DNA of 9,785 nt, from positions 1-9,785 of the forward strand of contig UQPH01000042.1 of assembly GCA_900542875.1 (NCBI GenBank), given 5' to 3'. The position numbers were made by a program, and so were the translations under genes. The stretch is from an uncultured Eubacterium sp. (GTDB taxonomy: Bacteria; Bacillota; Clostridia; Oscillospirales; Acutalibacteraceae). Shown piece after piece: positions 1 through 6,994 of the stretch. Every line of letters starts with the position of its first letter. The first letter of the stretch is position 1. The notes beneath the pieces were generated by a model. It did not search any database. It was given only the letters and a program-made list of their open reading frames with translations, and was not told the DNA's origin.

Positions 1-76
1 CCTGCAACGAAAATGATACAGTCTTATCTCTTGGTTCGGCACAATAAGTATATTCGAGCGTACCGTCTGAAGTTGT
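1..76 (-). repeat. Direct repeat copy 2 (N-terminal linker of the CUB protein)
   Basis: Positions 1-76 match 2131-2206 with one mismatch (56 versus 2186); the first 55 bases are identical. The offset of 2130 bp is 710 codons, so both copies are read in the same frame and encode the same T-S-D-G-T-L-E-Y-T-Y-C linker. The repeat may extend left of the window. Confidence 0.9.
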
Positions 77-2308
77 TACAGTTTTATCGCTATGATTGTG
101 TGAATCTTTTTTACTGTAAGCCTTAATTGAGTAATAGAGATATTTAGTACCTGAATATCCGTTTTTGAAGTTAACGGTTATTCTGTAATTGCCAATTGCC
201 TTACTTGAATCAGGATATGTAAGAGTATAATCTACATCTTCTTGGAGTACCCTTGTACCGTCACTGATACTGACAATCGGTCTATGGGTATTTCCGTCAT
301 AATCAAATGTATCGGCACTCATATTATACGCATAACTTTGGAAAGGCTGATCGCTGATTTGCTTGAAATCGCCGCAATTTGTACAGGTATAGTACATTTT
401 TTCTTCCTGCGATGAGGTGGGCTTAACGGCATTTGTAAGTTTATAATTATGGGAAATTTCCTTTTGGCTGTAACTGTCGGTACTTTTAACCGCAGTTATA
501 GCATCAAGAGAAAAGCCGTAATATGCAACTGCCCAATCCGATTTGAAAACAATCTTGAAATAAGACCCGTCAACTTTAATGGTCTTTCCTGCAAGTTGTG
601 AGCCGCTATATGTGCCTACAAGTTTACCGTTAGAACCATAAATAGAAATTATATCACTGTCAGCTTCTGTATAAGTTTGCTGTGAAAATTGCAATTCAAG
701 ACATTTTGTAAGCGGCTTTTGACAATAATACTCATATGTTTCAAGAGCAGAATTAGTATATCTATGTGAAGATTCAGGATATGAATACAAATTTGAACCT
801 TCGTGAGGGCTTGTATAATTTGTATTCAAATACTTTAATGAATATCCATAAAACGTTTTAGAACGATCTGAAACAAAACGGATTTTTACACTTGAGCCGT
901 TAATGTGCAGTTTATGCGAAGATAAATCTTCACCGGAGTATTCACCTACAAGAGCATCGTTTTCATCATAAACAGAAACAATATCAACATTCTTTTCTGT
1001 TTTGCAGGCGCTGTCAAATTGTAAATCAAGAGAAGATGCGTTTACATCGGTAAACGTAAATGTTTCATCTGAATAATTTGAATAATCATGTGATGTGTGT
1101 GGCAGAAAATCATTTCTTAAAGAATCAGAACTTTTTTCTTCCGGTGCATCAGGATTTGCATTCATTGTGGCTACTATACTGTCAATACTGAAACCGTAAA
1201 AATTCTTTGACCAATCAGTAACAAATTCAATTCTAAATGAGTTCTTTGGAATCTCAACGGTCAAAGAAGCTAACTCTGTTCCGCTATATGAACCGATTTT
1301 TGTTCCGTCCTCATCGTAAATGCTTACAATATCACAATTGTCTTCTGTTTTGCATTTTGATGAAAATGTTACCTTTAGAGACTTAGCATTAGCATATCTG
1401 AAAGTATAATTTGTTTTAAGGTTATTAGCATAATTATGCTCTGACTCAGGATATTTTTCCTTAGGTAAGGTAATCGAATACTCATGGTTCGGCATAACCT
1501 CTGTTGTACCTGCCATAACCGCAGTCATACTTTCAATGCTGTATCCATAAAATGTTTTTGAACGGTCTGATGTAAAACGAATTGAAAAAGAAGAACCGCT
1601 GATAGTAACTTTTTTTGATGCAAGCTGATAACCGCTGTACTTACCGACTACTTTGCCGTTTTCATCGGTAATTGTAATTATATCAACATTGTTTTCAGTA
1701 AAGCAGAGATGCGAAAATTCAAGAGTTATACTCTTTGCACCGGGACACGAATAATTAATCGTTTCATCGGTATAATTATCATAATCATGCTTTGTTCCGT
1801 TTTGCTTTACATTTGGCACATAATATGAAAAATCGCCAACCTTTGCGGTAACGCTGTCAATACTGAAACCGTAATATGCTCTTGAACGGTCAGTCACAAA
1901 GTTCACATTGAACGAACCTGTCGGAACAGATACAGTCTTGCCCGCAAGTTCACCTCCCGAATATGAACCGACCTTCTCACCGTTTGCATCTGTTATTGTA
2001 ATTATATCATAATCCTTTTCTGTAAAGCATTTCTCTGAAAATTTAAGTTCCAAAGAATCTGCATTCGGTACAGAATACGAATACGATTCATTAATGTTAT
2101 TACCGTAACTGTGTGAAGATTCAGGATAAGCCTGCAACGAAAATGATACAGTCTTATCTCTTGGTTCGGCACAATAAGTATATTCAAGCGTACCGTCTGA
2201 AGTTGTCTCTGTTTTATTACTGTGATCATGCGTTGCTGCCATTGCACTCACAGGAACAGCGGTAAACATCAAAACAAATGCCATGGCAAAAGATAATAGC
2301 CTTTTCAT
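1..2308 (-). CDS. Large secreted tandem-CUB-domain surface protein (partial, C-terminus beyond window)
   Basis: The frame is open from ATG 2308 to the window edge: 769 codons and no stop. AGGAGG (2314-2319) lies 5 nt before the ATG. Residues 1-24 form a signal peptide (MKRLL, hydrophobic core, AMA cleavage site). Five CUB-like domains follow at about 66-156, 174-262, 291-382, 407-494 and 515-605. Each has a T-E-x3-D-I-I/V segment, then G-x-YSG and F-x-(T/S)-D-(R/W), and ends YG(F/Y)S. The conserved Glu and Asp recall calcium-binding CUB domains, but calcium binding is inference. A Cys-x2-Cys segment is at 642-645, and an Ig-like module (YDGN...GNYRITV...GYSGTKYLYYSI) at about 664-727. Residues 737-769 repeat the linker at 27-59. 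CUB domains usually bind proteins or glycans, so an extracellular adhesive or scaffold role is likely. No catalytic domain or cell-wall anchor is visible; either could lie in the missing part. Confidence 0.85.
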   Translation of the reverse strand, partial: MKRLLSFAMAFVLMFTAVPVSAMAATHDHSNKTETTSDGTLEYTYCAEPRDKTVSFSLQAYPESSHSYGNNINESYSYSVPNADSLELKFSEKCFTEKDYDIITITDANGEKVGSYSGGELAGKTVSVPTGSFNVNFVTDRSRAYYGFSIDSVTAKVGDFSYYVPNVKQNGTKHDYDNYTDETINYSCPGAKSITLEFSHLCFTENNVDIITITDENGKVVGKYSGYQLASKKVTISGSSFSIRFTSDRSKTFYGYSIESMTAVMAGTTEVMPNHEYSITLPKEKYPESEHNYANNLKTNYTFRYANAKSLKVTFSSKCKTEDNCDIVSIYDEDGTKIGSYSGTELASLTVEIPKNSFRIEFVTDWSKNFYGFSIDSIVATMNANPDAPEEKSSDSLRNDFLPHTSHDYSNYSDETFTFTDVNASSLDLQFDSACKTEKNVDIVSVYDENDALVGEYSGEDLSSHKLHINGSSVKIRFVSDRSKTFYGYSLKYLNTNYTSPHEGSNLYSYPESSHRYTNSALETYEYYCQKPLTKCLELQFSQQTYTEADSDIISIYGSNGKLVGTYSGSQLAGKTIKVDGSYFKIVFKSDWAVAYYGFSLDAITAVKSTDSYSQKEISHNYKLTNAVKPTSSQEEKMYYTCTNCGDFKQISDQPFQSYAYNMSADTFDYDGNTHRPIVSISDGTRVLQEDVDYTLTYPDSSKAIGNYRITVNFKNGYSGTKYLYYSIKAYSKKDSHNHSDKTVTTSDGTLEYTYCAEPRDKTVSFSLQ
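2131..2206 (-). repeat. Direct repeat copy 1 (N-terminal linker of the CUB protein)
   Basis: This is the partner of 1-76. It encodes the linker between the signal peptide and CUB domain 1 (about residues 35-60). Its near-identity to the copy 710 codons later points to recent intragenic duplication or gene conversion. Confidence 0.9.
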
Positions 2309-2341
2309 ATAAACCTCCTAAATTAACTCATATCAACTATC

Positions 2342-2370
2342 AGTATAACATAACTCAAATGCAAATTCCA
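2342..2370 (-). promoter_or_regulatory. Possible extended -10 promoter for the CUB protein gene
   Basis: On the minus strand TGTTATACT (2342-2350) is an extended -10. A weak -35, TGGAAT (3 of 6 to TTGACA), lies 17 nt upstream. It sits between the operon terminator (2414-2439) and the ribosome site of the CUB gene, where a separate promoter is expected. A perfect TATAAT further upstream (complement of about 2376-2381) lacks a recognisable -35 and is an alternative. Confidence 0.35.
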
Positions 2371-2413
2371 GCGAATTATACAGAATTAATACTAAATTAA
2401 TATAGATAAAGAA

Positions 2414-2439
2414 TACCGAGCGATAATAACCGCTCGGTA
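2414..2439 (-). terminator. Intrinsic terminator of the ilv-leu operon
   Basis: A perfect 9-bp stem (2414-2422 with 2431-2439; ACCGAGCG/CGCTCGGT core) has an 8-nt AT loop. On the minus strand it is followed by a moderately T-rich ATTCTTTAT. It starts 5 nt after the stop of the last operon gene. Confidence 0.8.
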
Positions 2440-2443
2440 AAAT

Positions 2444-2854
2444 TCACTTTATGCTGTATTCTATGCCGTTTTCCTTGCACCACGATTCAACTTTTGAAAG
2501 AACGTACTCCTTTTCAAATTTATTAAAATCGTCGAGCAAGTCCGGATAAAGATTAAAATACTTCCAAAACGTATCATTAAACTTATCATCGTCAACGCTG
2601 TCAAGCGCCGCTTTGATTTTATCGTTTCTGAGAGTATTTTTATATGCTCTCAGCGCTTCGTCATTAGTTATATTGACAAAAGGAATATAACCCATCTGCA
2701 AAAAATATTGAGTTTGAGAGATATTATCCGGTCTGTCATTATCCGAAAACTCACGGGCATTAAAGAGTTTACCGCCGGAAACGGAATAAAGCTGCTCGCC
2801 CGAAGAGTCCCAAACCTTTTTCAACACATCATCATTTATTTCAAAAACACTCAT
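2444..2854 (-). CDS. Small hypothetical protein, possibly UPF0158-like, last gene of the ilv-leu operon
   Basis: This 136-aa acidic, soluble protein has no signal peptide or membrane segment. I do not recognise it firmly. The C-terminal part (about 92-133: F-W-K-Y-F, Y-P-D-L, W-C-K-E-N-G-I-E) resembles the C-terminal helices of the uncharacterised UPF0158 family, in which an F-x2-F...W...N-G-I-E pattern ends the protein; the N-terminus fits less well. Starting at 2854, it lies 12 nt after the leuD stop. Its weak ribosome site (AAAGG) overlaps that stop, so translation is probably coupled to leuD. The operon terminator follows directly. Linkage to leucine synthesis may be functional or incidental. 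Confidence 0.75.
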   Translation of the reverse strand: MSVFEINDDVLKKVWDSSGEQLYSVSGGKLFNAREFSDNDRPDNISQTQYFLQMGYIPFVNITNDEALRAYKNTLRNDKIKAALDSVDDDKFNDTFWKYFNLYPDLLDDFNKFEKEYVLSKVESWCKENGIEYSIK

Positions 2855-2866
2855 TACAAATAGCCT

Positions 2867-3346
2867 TTACTTAACAGAATTCATTAAACCGCCGTTTTTA
2901 ATAATATTTTGAATAAAATCGGGAAACGGCTGAGCCTGATATGTTTTACCGTCTGTAAGATTTTTAATCAGTCCGCTGTTGAAATCAACCTCGACCTCGT
3001 CGCCGTCTTTAATGTTTTTTGCCGCCTCGTCACATTCCAAAATGGCGAGTCCGATATTTATGGCATTGCGGTAAAAAATTCGAGCAAATGTGGAAGCAAT
3101 AACACAGGAAATACCCGAAGCCTTGATTGCGATAGGTGCGTGCTCTCTTGACGAACCACAACCGAAATTAGCCTCGGCAACCATAATATCGCCTTTCTTT
3201 ACGTTTTTTGCAAAATCGGCATCAATATCCTCCATACAGTGAGAAGCAAGCCACTGCTCATCGGAGCGATTAAGATACCTTGCGGGAATAATAACATCGG
3301 TATCTACATTATCACCGAATTTATGTACTCTGCCTTTAGCGTTCAT
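2867..3346 (-). CDS. leuD: 3-isopropylmalate dehydratase small subunit
   Basis: LeuD is the swivelling small subunit that pairs with LeuC to convert 2-isopropylmalate to 3-isopropylmalate in leucine biosynthesis, in the cytoplasm. At 159 aa it is the short form found in many anaerobes and archaea, rather than the roughly 200-aa enterobacterial form. Visible family motifs are G-D-N-V-D-T-D-V-I-I-P-A-R-Y-L at 11-25 and N-F-G-C-G-S-S-R-E-H-A-P at 60-71, the substrate-binding loop. AAAGGAG lies 9 nt before ATG 3346. The gene is 30 nt downstream of leuC, consistent with balanced production of the two subunits. A dehydratase for a related acid such as homoaconitate or citraconate is possible from sequence alone, but the ilvBN context favours leucine. 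Confidence 0.93.
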   Translation of the reverse strand: MNAKGRVHKFGDNVDTDVIIPARYLNRSDEQWLASHCMEDIDADFAKNVKKGDIMVAEANFGCGSSREHAPIAIKASGISCVIASTFARIFYRNAINIGLAILECDEAAKNIKDGDEVEVDFNSGLIKNLTDGKTYQAQPFPDFIQNIIKNGGLMNSVK

Positions 3347-3376
3347 AATATAGTTCTCCTTTCACAAGCAATACCG

Positions 3377-4636
3377 TTAAAGTTTTGCCGGGTCTGCAAT
3401 ATATCCTTTAAGTGCCGAAGCGGCAGCAACAGCCGGTGATGCAAGGGATACTTCCGATTCCGGATGACCCATTCGACCGACAAAGTTTCTGTTTGAGGTT
3501 GAAACCGCTCTTTCTCCTGCTGCAAGGATTCCCATATGTCCGCCAAGACACGGTCCGCAGGTAGGAGTAGAGACAACAGCACCTGCCTGAACAAAAATCT
3601 CTGCAAGTCCTTCTTTAATGCAATTAAGATAAATCTGCTGAGTTGCCGGAATTACGATAACACGAACGCCGTCGGCAACCTTTTTGCCTTTGAGAATTTC
3701 TGCGGCTGTACGCATATCTTCCATTCTGCCGTTTGTGCACGAGCCGATAACAACTTGGTCGATTTTAATCTCATCGATTTCGTCAAATGTTCTTGTGTTT
3801 TCCGGAAGATGAGGGAATGCAACGGTAGATTTAAGAGTCGAAAGGTCAATAGTAATTGTTCTTTCATACTCAGCGTCCTCATCGGCTTCATATACTTTAT
3901 ATTCTCTCTCGCTTCTGCCGTTTACATATTCGAGAGTAACATCGTCAACCGGGAATATACCGTTCTTTGCGCCGCATTCGATAGCCATATTTGCTATACA
4001 AAGTCTGTCATCCATAGACAAATTTTTAACGCCGTCACCCATAAATTCAAGCGACTTATAAAGTGCGCCGTCAACGCCGATTTCACCGATAAGATGAAGA
4101 ATAACGTCCTTGCCGGAAACATACTTATTTTTATTACCTGTAATAACAACCTTAATAGCTGACGGCACCTTAAACCAAGCCTTGCCTGTAATCATACCTG
4201 CCGCCATATCGGTAGAACCTACACCTGTGGAAAATGCACCGAGTGCTCCGTAAGTACAGGTATGCGAATCGGCTCCGATAATACAATCACCGCATGTAAC
4301 TATTCCCTGCTCAGGGAGAAGTGCATGCTCTATGCCCATATTTCCGACATCAAAGTAATGGGTAATGCCGTTTGTCTTTGCGAACTCTCTTACCTGCTTA
4401 CAATTTTGTGCCGACTGGATATCTTTATTAGGAGTAAAATGGTCCATAACAAGTGAAATTTTCGTCTTGTCAAATACCGATTTTTTATTAAATTTATTCA
4501 TTTCGTTTATGGCAACCGGCGAAGTGACATCATTACCGAGAACCATATCAAGATTAGCCTCAATAAGCTGACCTGCAACCACGCTGTCAAGTCCGGCATG
4601 AGAAGCCAATATCTTTTGGGTCATTGTCATTCCCAT
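3377..4636 (-). CDS. leuC: 3-isopropylmalate dehydratase large subunit
   Basis: This 419-aa catalytic subunit carries the [4Fe-4S] cluster of isopropylmalate isomerase, of the aconitase superfamily. The three expected cluster ligands are present: Cys300 in V-I-G-S-C-T-N-G and Cys360/Cys363 in P-T-C-G-P-C-L-G-G-H. G-A-D-S-H-T-C-T-Y-G at 121-130 is the conserved substrate-loop motif. The length suits the short clostridial/archaeal subfamily, not the roughly 465-aa proteobacterial form, and agrees with the short LeuD. ATG codons occur at residues 1, 3 and 5; AAGAGG 7 nt before the first supports a start at 4636. The gene is 21 nt after ilvN and 30 nt before leuD. The cluster makes the enzyme oxygen-sensitive, as fits an anaerobe. 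Confidence 0.95.
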   Translation of the reverse strand: MGMTMTQKILASHAGLDSVVAGQLIEANLDMVLGNDVTSPVAINEMNKFNKKSVFDKTKISLVMDHFTPNKDIQSAQNCKQVREFAKTNGITHYFDVGNMGIEHALLPEQGIVTCGDCIIGADSHTCTYGALGAFSTGVGSTDMAAGMITGKAWFKVPSAIKVVITGNKNKYVSGKDVILHLIGEIGVDGALYKSLEFMGDGVKNLSMDDRLCIANMAIECGAKNGIFPVDDVTLEYVNGRSEREYKVYEADEDAEYERTITIDLSTLKSTVAFPHLPENTRTFDEIDEIKIDQVVIGSCTNGRMEDMRTAAEILKGKKVADGVRVIVIPATQQIYLNCIKEGLAEIFVQAGAVVSTPTCGPCLGGHMGILAAGERAVSTSNRNFVGRMGHPESEVSLASPAVAAASALKGYIADPAKL

Positions 4637-4657
4637 AAAACAACCTCTTTTCTGTAG

Positions 4658-5167
4658 TTATATATCTTCCGTAAAGGAGCCTTCGCCTCTTTGAAGAGAG
4701 GTGATACCTGTTCTTGCAAGTTCAACTATACCGAATTTTTCATCAAGTTCAGCGATAAAACTGTCAATAGTTTCGCCCTGACCGGTATATTCAAGAGTGA
4801 ATGTCTCGAGTGAAATATCACGAACACGTGAACCGTATGCGGCATTAAGTTCAAGAAGTGCGTTCTTTTGGTCAATGCCCTCTGCGTGAACTTTTACAAG
4901 CAAAAGTTCGGATGATACGGAATTTTGTGCAGTGAGTTCCGCAACCTTTTCAACAATTTCAAGTTTCAAAAGTTGCCTTTTAATCTGTCTGAAATTCTCG
5001 GGTTCCGTATATGTTTCGATAGTCATACGAGAAAACTTTTCATCCTCCGTCTCACTTACCGTAAGAGACGATATATTGTAAGCTCTTCTTGAAAACAGAC
5101 TTGCAATTCGCTGAAGAACACCGCTTTCATTATCAACAAGAACAGATAAAACAAGTTTTTCTTTCAT
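4658..5167 (-). CDS. ilvN: Acetolactate synthase small (regulatory) subunit
   Basis: This 169-aa regulatory subunit activates IlvB and confers valine feedback inhibition. An N-terminal ACT domain (about 5-77) opens with L-S-V-L-V-D-N-E-S-G-V-L-Q-R-I and L-F-S-R-R-A-Y-N-I. Asn13, Gly16 and Asn31 align by eye with E. coli IlvH Asn11, Gly14 and Asn29, the valine-site residues, so valine sensitivity is predicted. The C-terminal half (about 85-160, ending I-V-E-L-A-R-T-G) is the conserved ALS small-subunit domain. AAAGGAG overlaps the ilvB stop region, with 14 nt between the genes, which suggests translational coupling to the catalytic subunit. The length matches the IlvH-type subunit rather than the roughly 95-aa E. 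coli IlvN. Confidence 0.95.
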   Translation of the reverse strand: MKEKLVLSVLVDNESGVLQRIASLFSRRAYNISSLTVSETEDEKFSRMTIETYTEPENFRQIKRQLLKLEIVEKVAELTAQNSVSSELLLVKVHAEGIDQKNALLELNAAYGSRVRDISLETFTLEYTGQGETIDSFIAELDEKFGIVELARTGITSLQRGEGSFTEDI

Positions 5168-5181
5168 AATATATCTCTCCT

Positions 5182-6846
5182 TTAATTAAATTCTTCGATA
5201 ATATCGGTATGAGTTCCTCCCGGAGGAATCATGGGAAGAACATTGCTGTCCTTACTGATTCTGCAATCAACAAGAACCGGACCCTGAAATTCAAAAGTTT
5301 TCTTAAGAACAGCGTCGATATCATCATTGGTATTGATGCGAAGTCCTTTTACGTCGAACGCCTCTGCAACCTTGACAAAATCCGTTGCACGGTGCGGATC
5401 TGTATCCGAAAAGCGATTTCCATAAAACAACTTCTGCCACTGACGAACCATACCGAGAACCTCGTTATTCATAATGAACATTTTAACGGGAACGTTATAT
5501 GACGCCATTGTTGCAAGTTCGGCAAGATTCATATGAAATCCTCCGTCACCTACAAACATCACAACTGTCTTGTCGGGGCATCCCATCTGTCCGCCGATAG
5601 CGGCACCCATGGAATATCCCATTGTACCCAAACCGCCCGAAGAAAGAAGTGTACGGGGATGTCTGAATTTATAAAACTGAGCAGCCCAAAGCTGATGCTG
5701 TCCCACATCGGTAACAACGATTGTATCGTCTGCCGTAGCTGCGTCAATTTTTTCAATCAAAGTCTGCGGATTTACATAATCGCCGATTTGAAGCTGCTTA
5801 AACGGTCTTGTGAACGAAGCAATTTCGTTCTTCCATTCGGTATGGTCAAGCTTATTTACAGCCTCGGTAAGTTCGGGAAGCATTTCTGCCAAATCACCTC
5901 TGAGGTGATAGTTTGACGGAACATTCTTATCCATCTCGGCAGCGTCTATATCAATATGTAAAATCTCCGCATTTGGAGCAAACTGAGCTCTGTTTCCGGC
6001 AACTCTGTCGCTGAAGCGGGCACCGCAAACGATAAGAACATCGCAGTCATGTGCGGCTTTATTGCACTGGTAATGTCCGTGCATGCCTATAAGACCGAGG
6101 TGAAGCGGATGCTCATAAGGAAAAGCACCAAGTCCCATAAGTGAAGATACAACAGGGCAATCGATTTTTTCCGCAAACTTAATCAAATCATCGCCGACAT
6201 TCGAAGAGACGGCACCGCCGCCGCAATAGATAACAGGCTTCTTTGCATTATTAAGGAGTTCTACCGCTCTTTCAAAGCATGAATGCTTCGGTCTCTTAGG
6301 AGCATCAGGCAGCACCTTGTCCTGCTTTTCATAATCGCAAACAGCAGCTGTAATATCCTTAGGGATATCAATAAGAACGGGACCCTTTCTGCCGGACTGA
6401 GCAATTCTGAACGCTCTGCGAATAGTATCCGCAAGGTCCTCTACCCTTTCAACCTGGAAATTATGCTTTGTAACAGGCATGGTAATACCGCAAATATCAA
6501 CCTCTTGGAACGAATCTCTGCCGAGTCCCGAGGTAGCATAGTTACAAGTGATTGCAACAACAGGAATACTGTCCATATATGCGGTTGCTATACCTGTTAC
6601 AAGATTAGTTGCACCGGGACCCGATGTTGCAAAGCACACGCCCACCTTACCTGTTGCTCTGGCATAACCGTCGGCAGCGTGAGCAGCCGCCTGCTCATGT
6701 GCTGTCAGTATATGCTTAAAAGTATCTCCATATTTATACAGTTCGTCAAAGATATTAAGTATAGTTCCGCCCGGATAACCGAAGATGGTATCCACTTCCT
6801 GTTCCTTAAGAACCTCCAAAACGATTTGAGAGCCGTTAAGTTTCAT
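5182..6846 (-). CDS. ilvB: Acetolactate synthase large (catalytic) subunit
   Basis: This 554-aa thiamine-diphosphate enzyme condenses pyruvate with pyruvate (to acetolactate) or 2-oxobutyrate (to acetohydroxybutyrate), the first shared step of branched-chain amino acid synthesis. The N-terminal TPP domain holds the catalytic glutamate Glu51 in T-A-H-E-Q-A-A-A-H-A-A-D-G-Y-A. The central FAD/TH3-type domain spans about 190-325. The C-terminal TPP domain has the Mg-diphosphate motif from G-D-G-G (433-436) to N-N (460-461), and the M-V-R-Q-W-Q segment at 466-471 typical of biosynthetic, FAD-containing AHAS. Together with an adjacent ilvN this argues against catabolic AlsS. AGGAGG lies 6 nt before ATG 6846. 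First gene of the operon, with a strong promoter close upstream. The 101-108 loop (C-N-Y-A-T-S-G-L) departs from the more usual G-x-V-P-T-S-L-I. Confidence 0.96.
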   Translation of the reverse strand: MKLNGSQIVLEVLKEQEVDTIFGYPGGTILNIFDELYKYGDTFKHILTAHEQAAAHAADGYARATGKVGVCFATSGPGATNLVTGIATAYMDSIPVVAITCNYATSGLGRDSFQEVDICGITMPVTKHNFQVERVEDLADTIRRAFRIAQSGRKGPVLIDIPKDITAAVCDYEKQDKVLPDAPKRPKHSCFERAVELLNNAKKPVIYCGGGAVSSNVGDDLIKFAEKIDCPVVSSLMGLGAFPYEHPLHLGLIGMHGHYQCNKAAHDCDVLIVCGARFSDRVAGNRAQFAPNAEILHIDIDAAEMDKNVPSNYHLRGDLAEMLPELTEAVNKLDHTEWKNEIASFTRPFKQLQIGDYVNPQTLIEKIDAATADDTIVVTDVGQHQLWAAQFYKFRHPRTLLSSGGLGTMGYSMGAAIGGQMGCPDKTVVMFVGDGGFHMNLAELATMASYNVPVKMFIMNNEVLGMVRQWQKLFYGNRFSDTDPHRATDFVKVAEAFDVKGLRINTNDDIDAVLKKTFEFQGPVLVDCRISKDSNVLPMIPPGGTHTDIIEEFN

Positions 6847-6880
6847 AAAATCCCTCCTAAGTCGATTAAGCCAATAAAAA

Positions 6881-6895
6881 AATTTTTATAATATT
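6881..6895 (-). promoter_or_regulatory. Possible CodY-box-like site over the ilvB start region
   Basis: On the minus strand AATATTATAAAAATT matches the CodY consensus AATTTTCNGAAAATT at 11 of 14 defined positions and overlaps the -10 and presumed start. CodY commonly represses ilv-leu operons in Firmicutes. The DNA here is very AT-rich, so a chance match is quite possible. Confidence 0.25.
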
Positions 6896-6921
6896 TTAGA
6901 GCAAAGTAATCGTATTGTCAA
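6893..6921 (-). promoter_or_regulatory. SigA-type promoter of the ilvB-ilvN-leuC-leuD operon
   Basis: On the minus strand: TTGACA (6916-6921), a 17-nt spacer, then TAAAAT (6893-6898). That is a perfect -35 and 5 of 6 in the -10. Transcription should begin near 6886, giving a leader of about 40 nt. This is too short for a T-box or a leader-peptide attenuator. Confidence 0.85.
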
Positions 6922-6936
6922 GAATTATATTGATAC

Positions 6937-6965
6937 TTGTAAAAAAAAGAAGTATGATATATAAT
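6937..6965 (+). promoter_or_regulatory. SigA-type promoter of ychF
   Basis: TTGTAA (6937-6942), a 17-nt spacer, then a perfect TATAAT (6960-6965). It lies back to back with the ilvB promoter, with 15 bp between the two -35 boxes. The leader to the ychF ATG is about 23 nt. Confidence 0.75.
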
Positions 6966-6994
6966 GAATTGAAATTAAATTTAGGAGAATTATT

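Noticed and set aside
2002..2247. 81-codon minus-strand frame within the CUB gene
   Set aside because: It is out of frame with the signal-peptide-bearing CUB protein, low in complexity and lacks a ribosome site.
1..2308. CRISPR-like or minisatellite array in the repeat-rich left part
   Set aside because: The repeats are diverged protein domains in one open frame at a period of about 330 bp, not short identical repeats with spacers.
3536..4162. 208-codon open frame on the plus strand, antisense to leuC
   Set aside because: It lies wholly inside a confidently identified leuC, has no ribosome site and encodes no recognisable protein; it is a mirror of leuC codon use.
6283..6891. 202-codon open frame on the plus strand, antisense to ilvB
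   Set aside because: It overlaps the 5' part of ilvB and its promoter, with no ribosome site and no recognisable domain.
6847..6994. T-box riboswitch or leader-peptide attenuator upstream of ilvB
   Set aside because: The predicted leader is only about 40 nt and has no specifier stem, T-box sequence or terminator.
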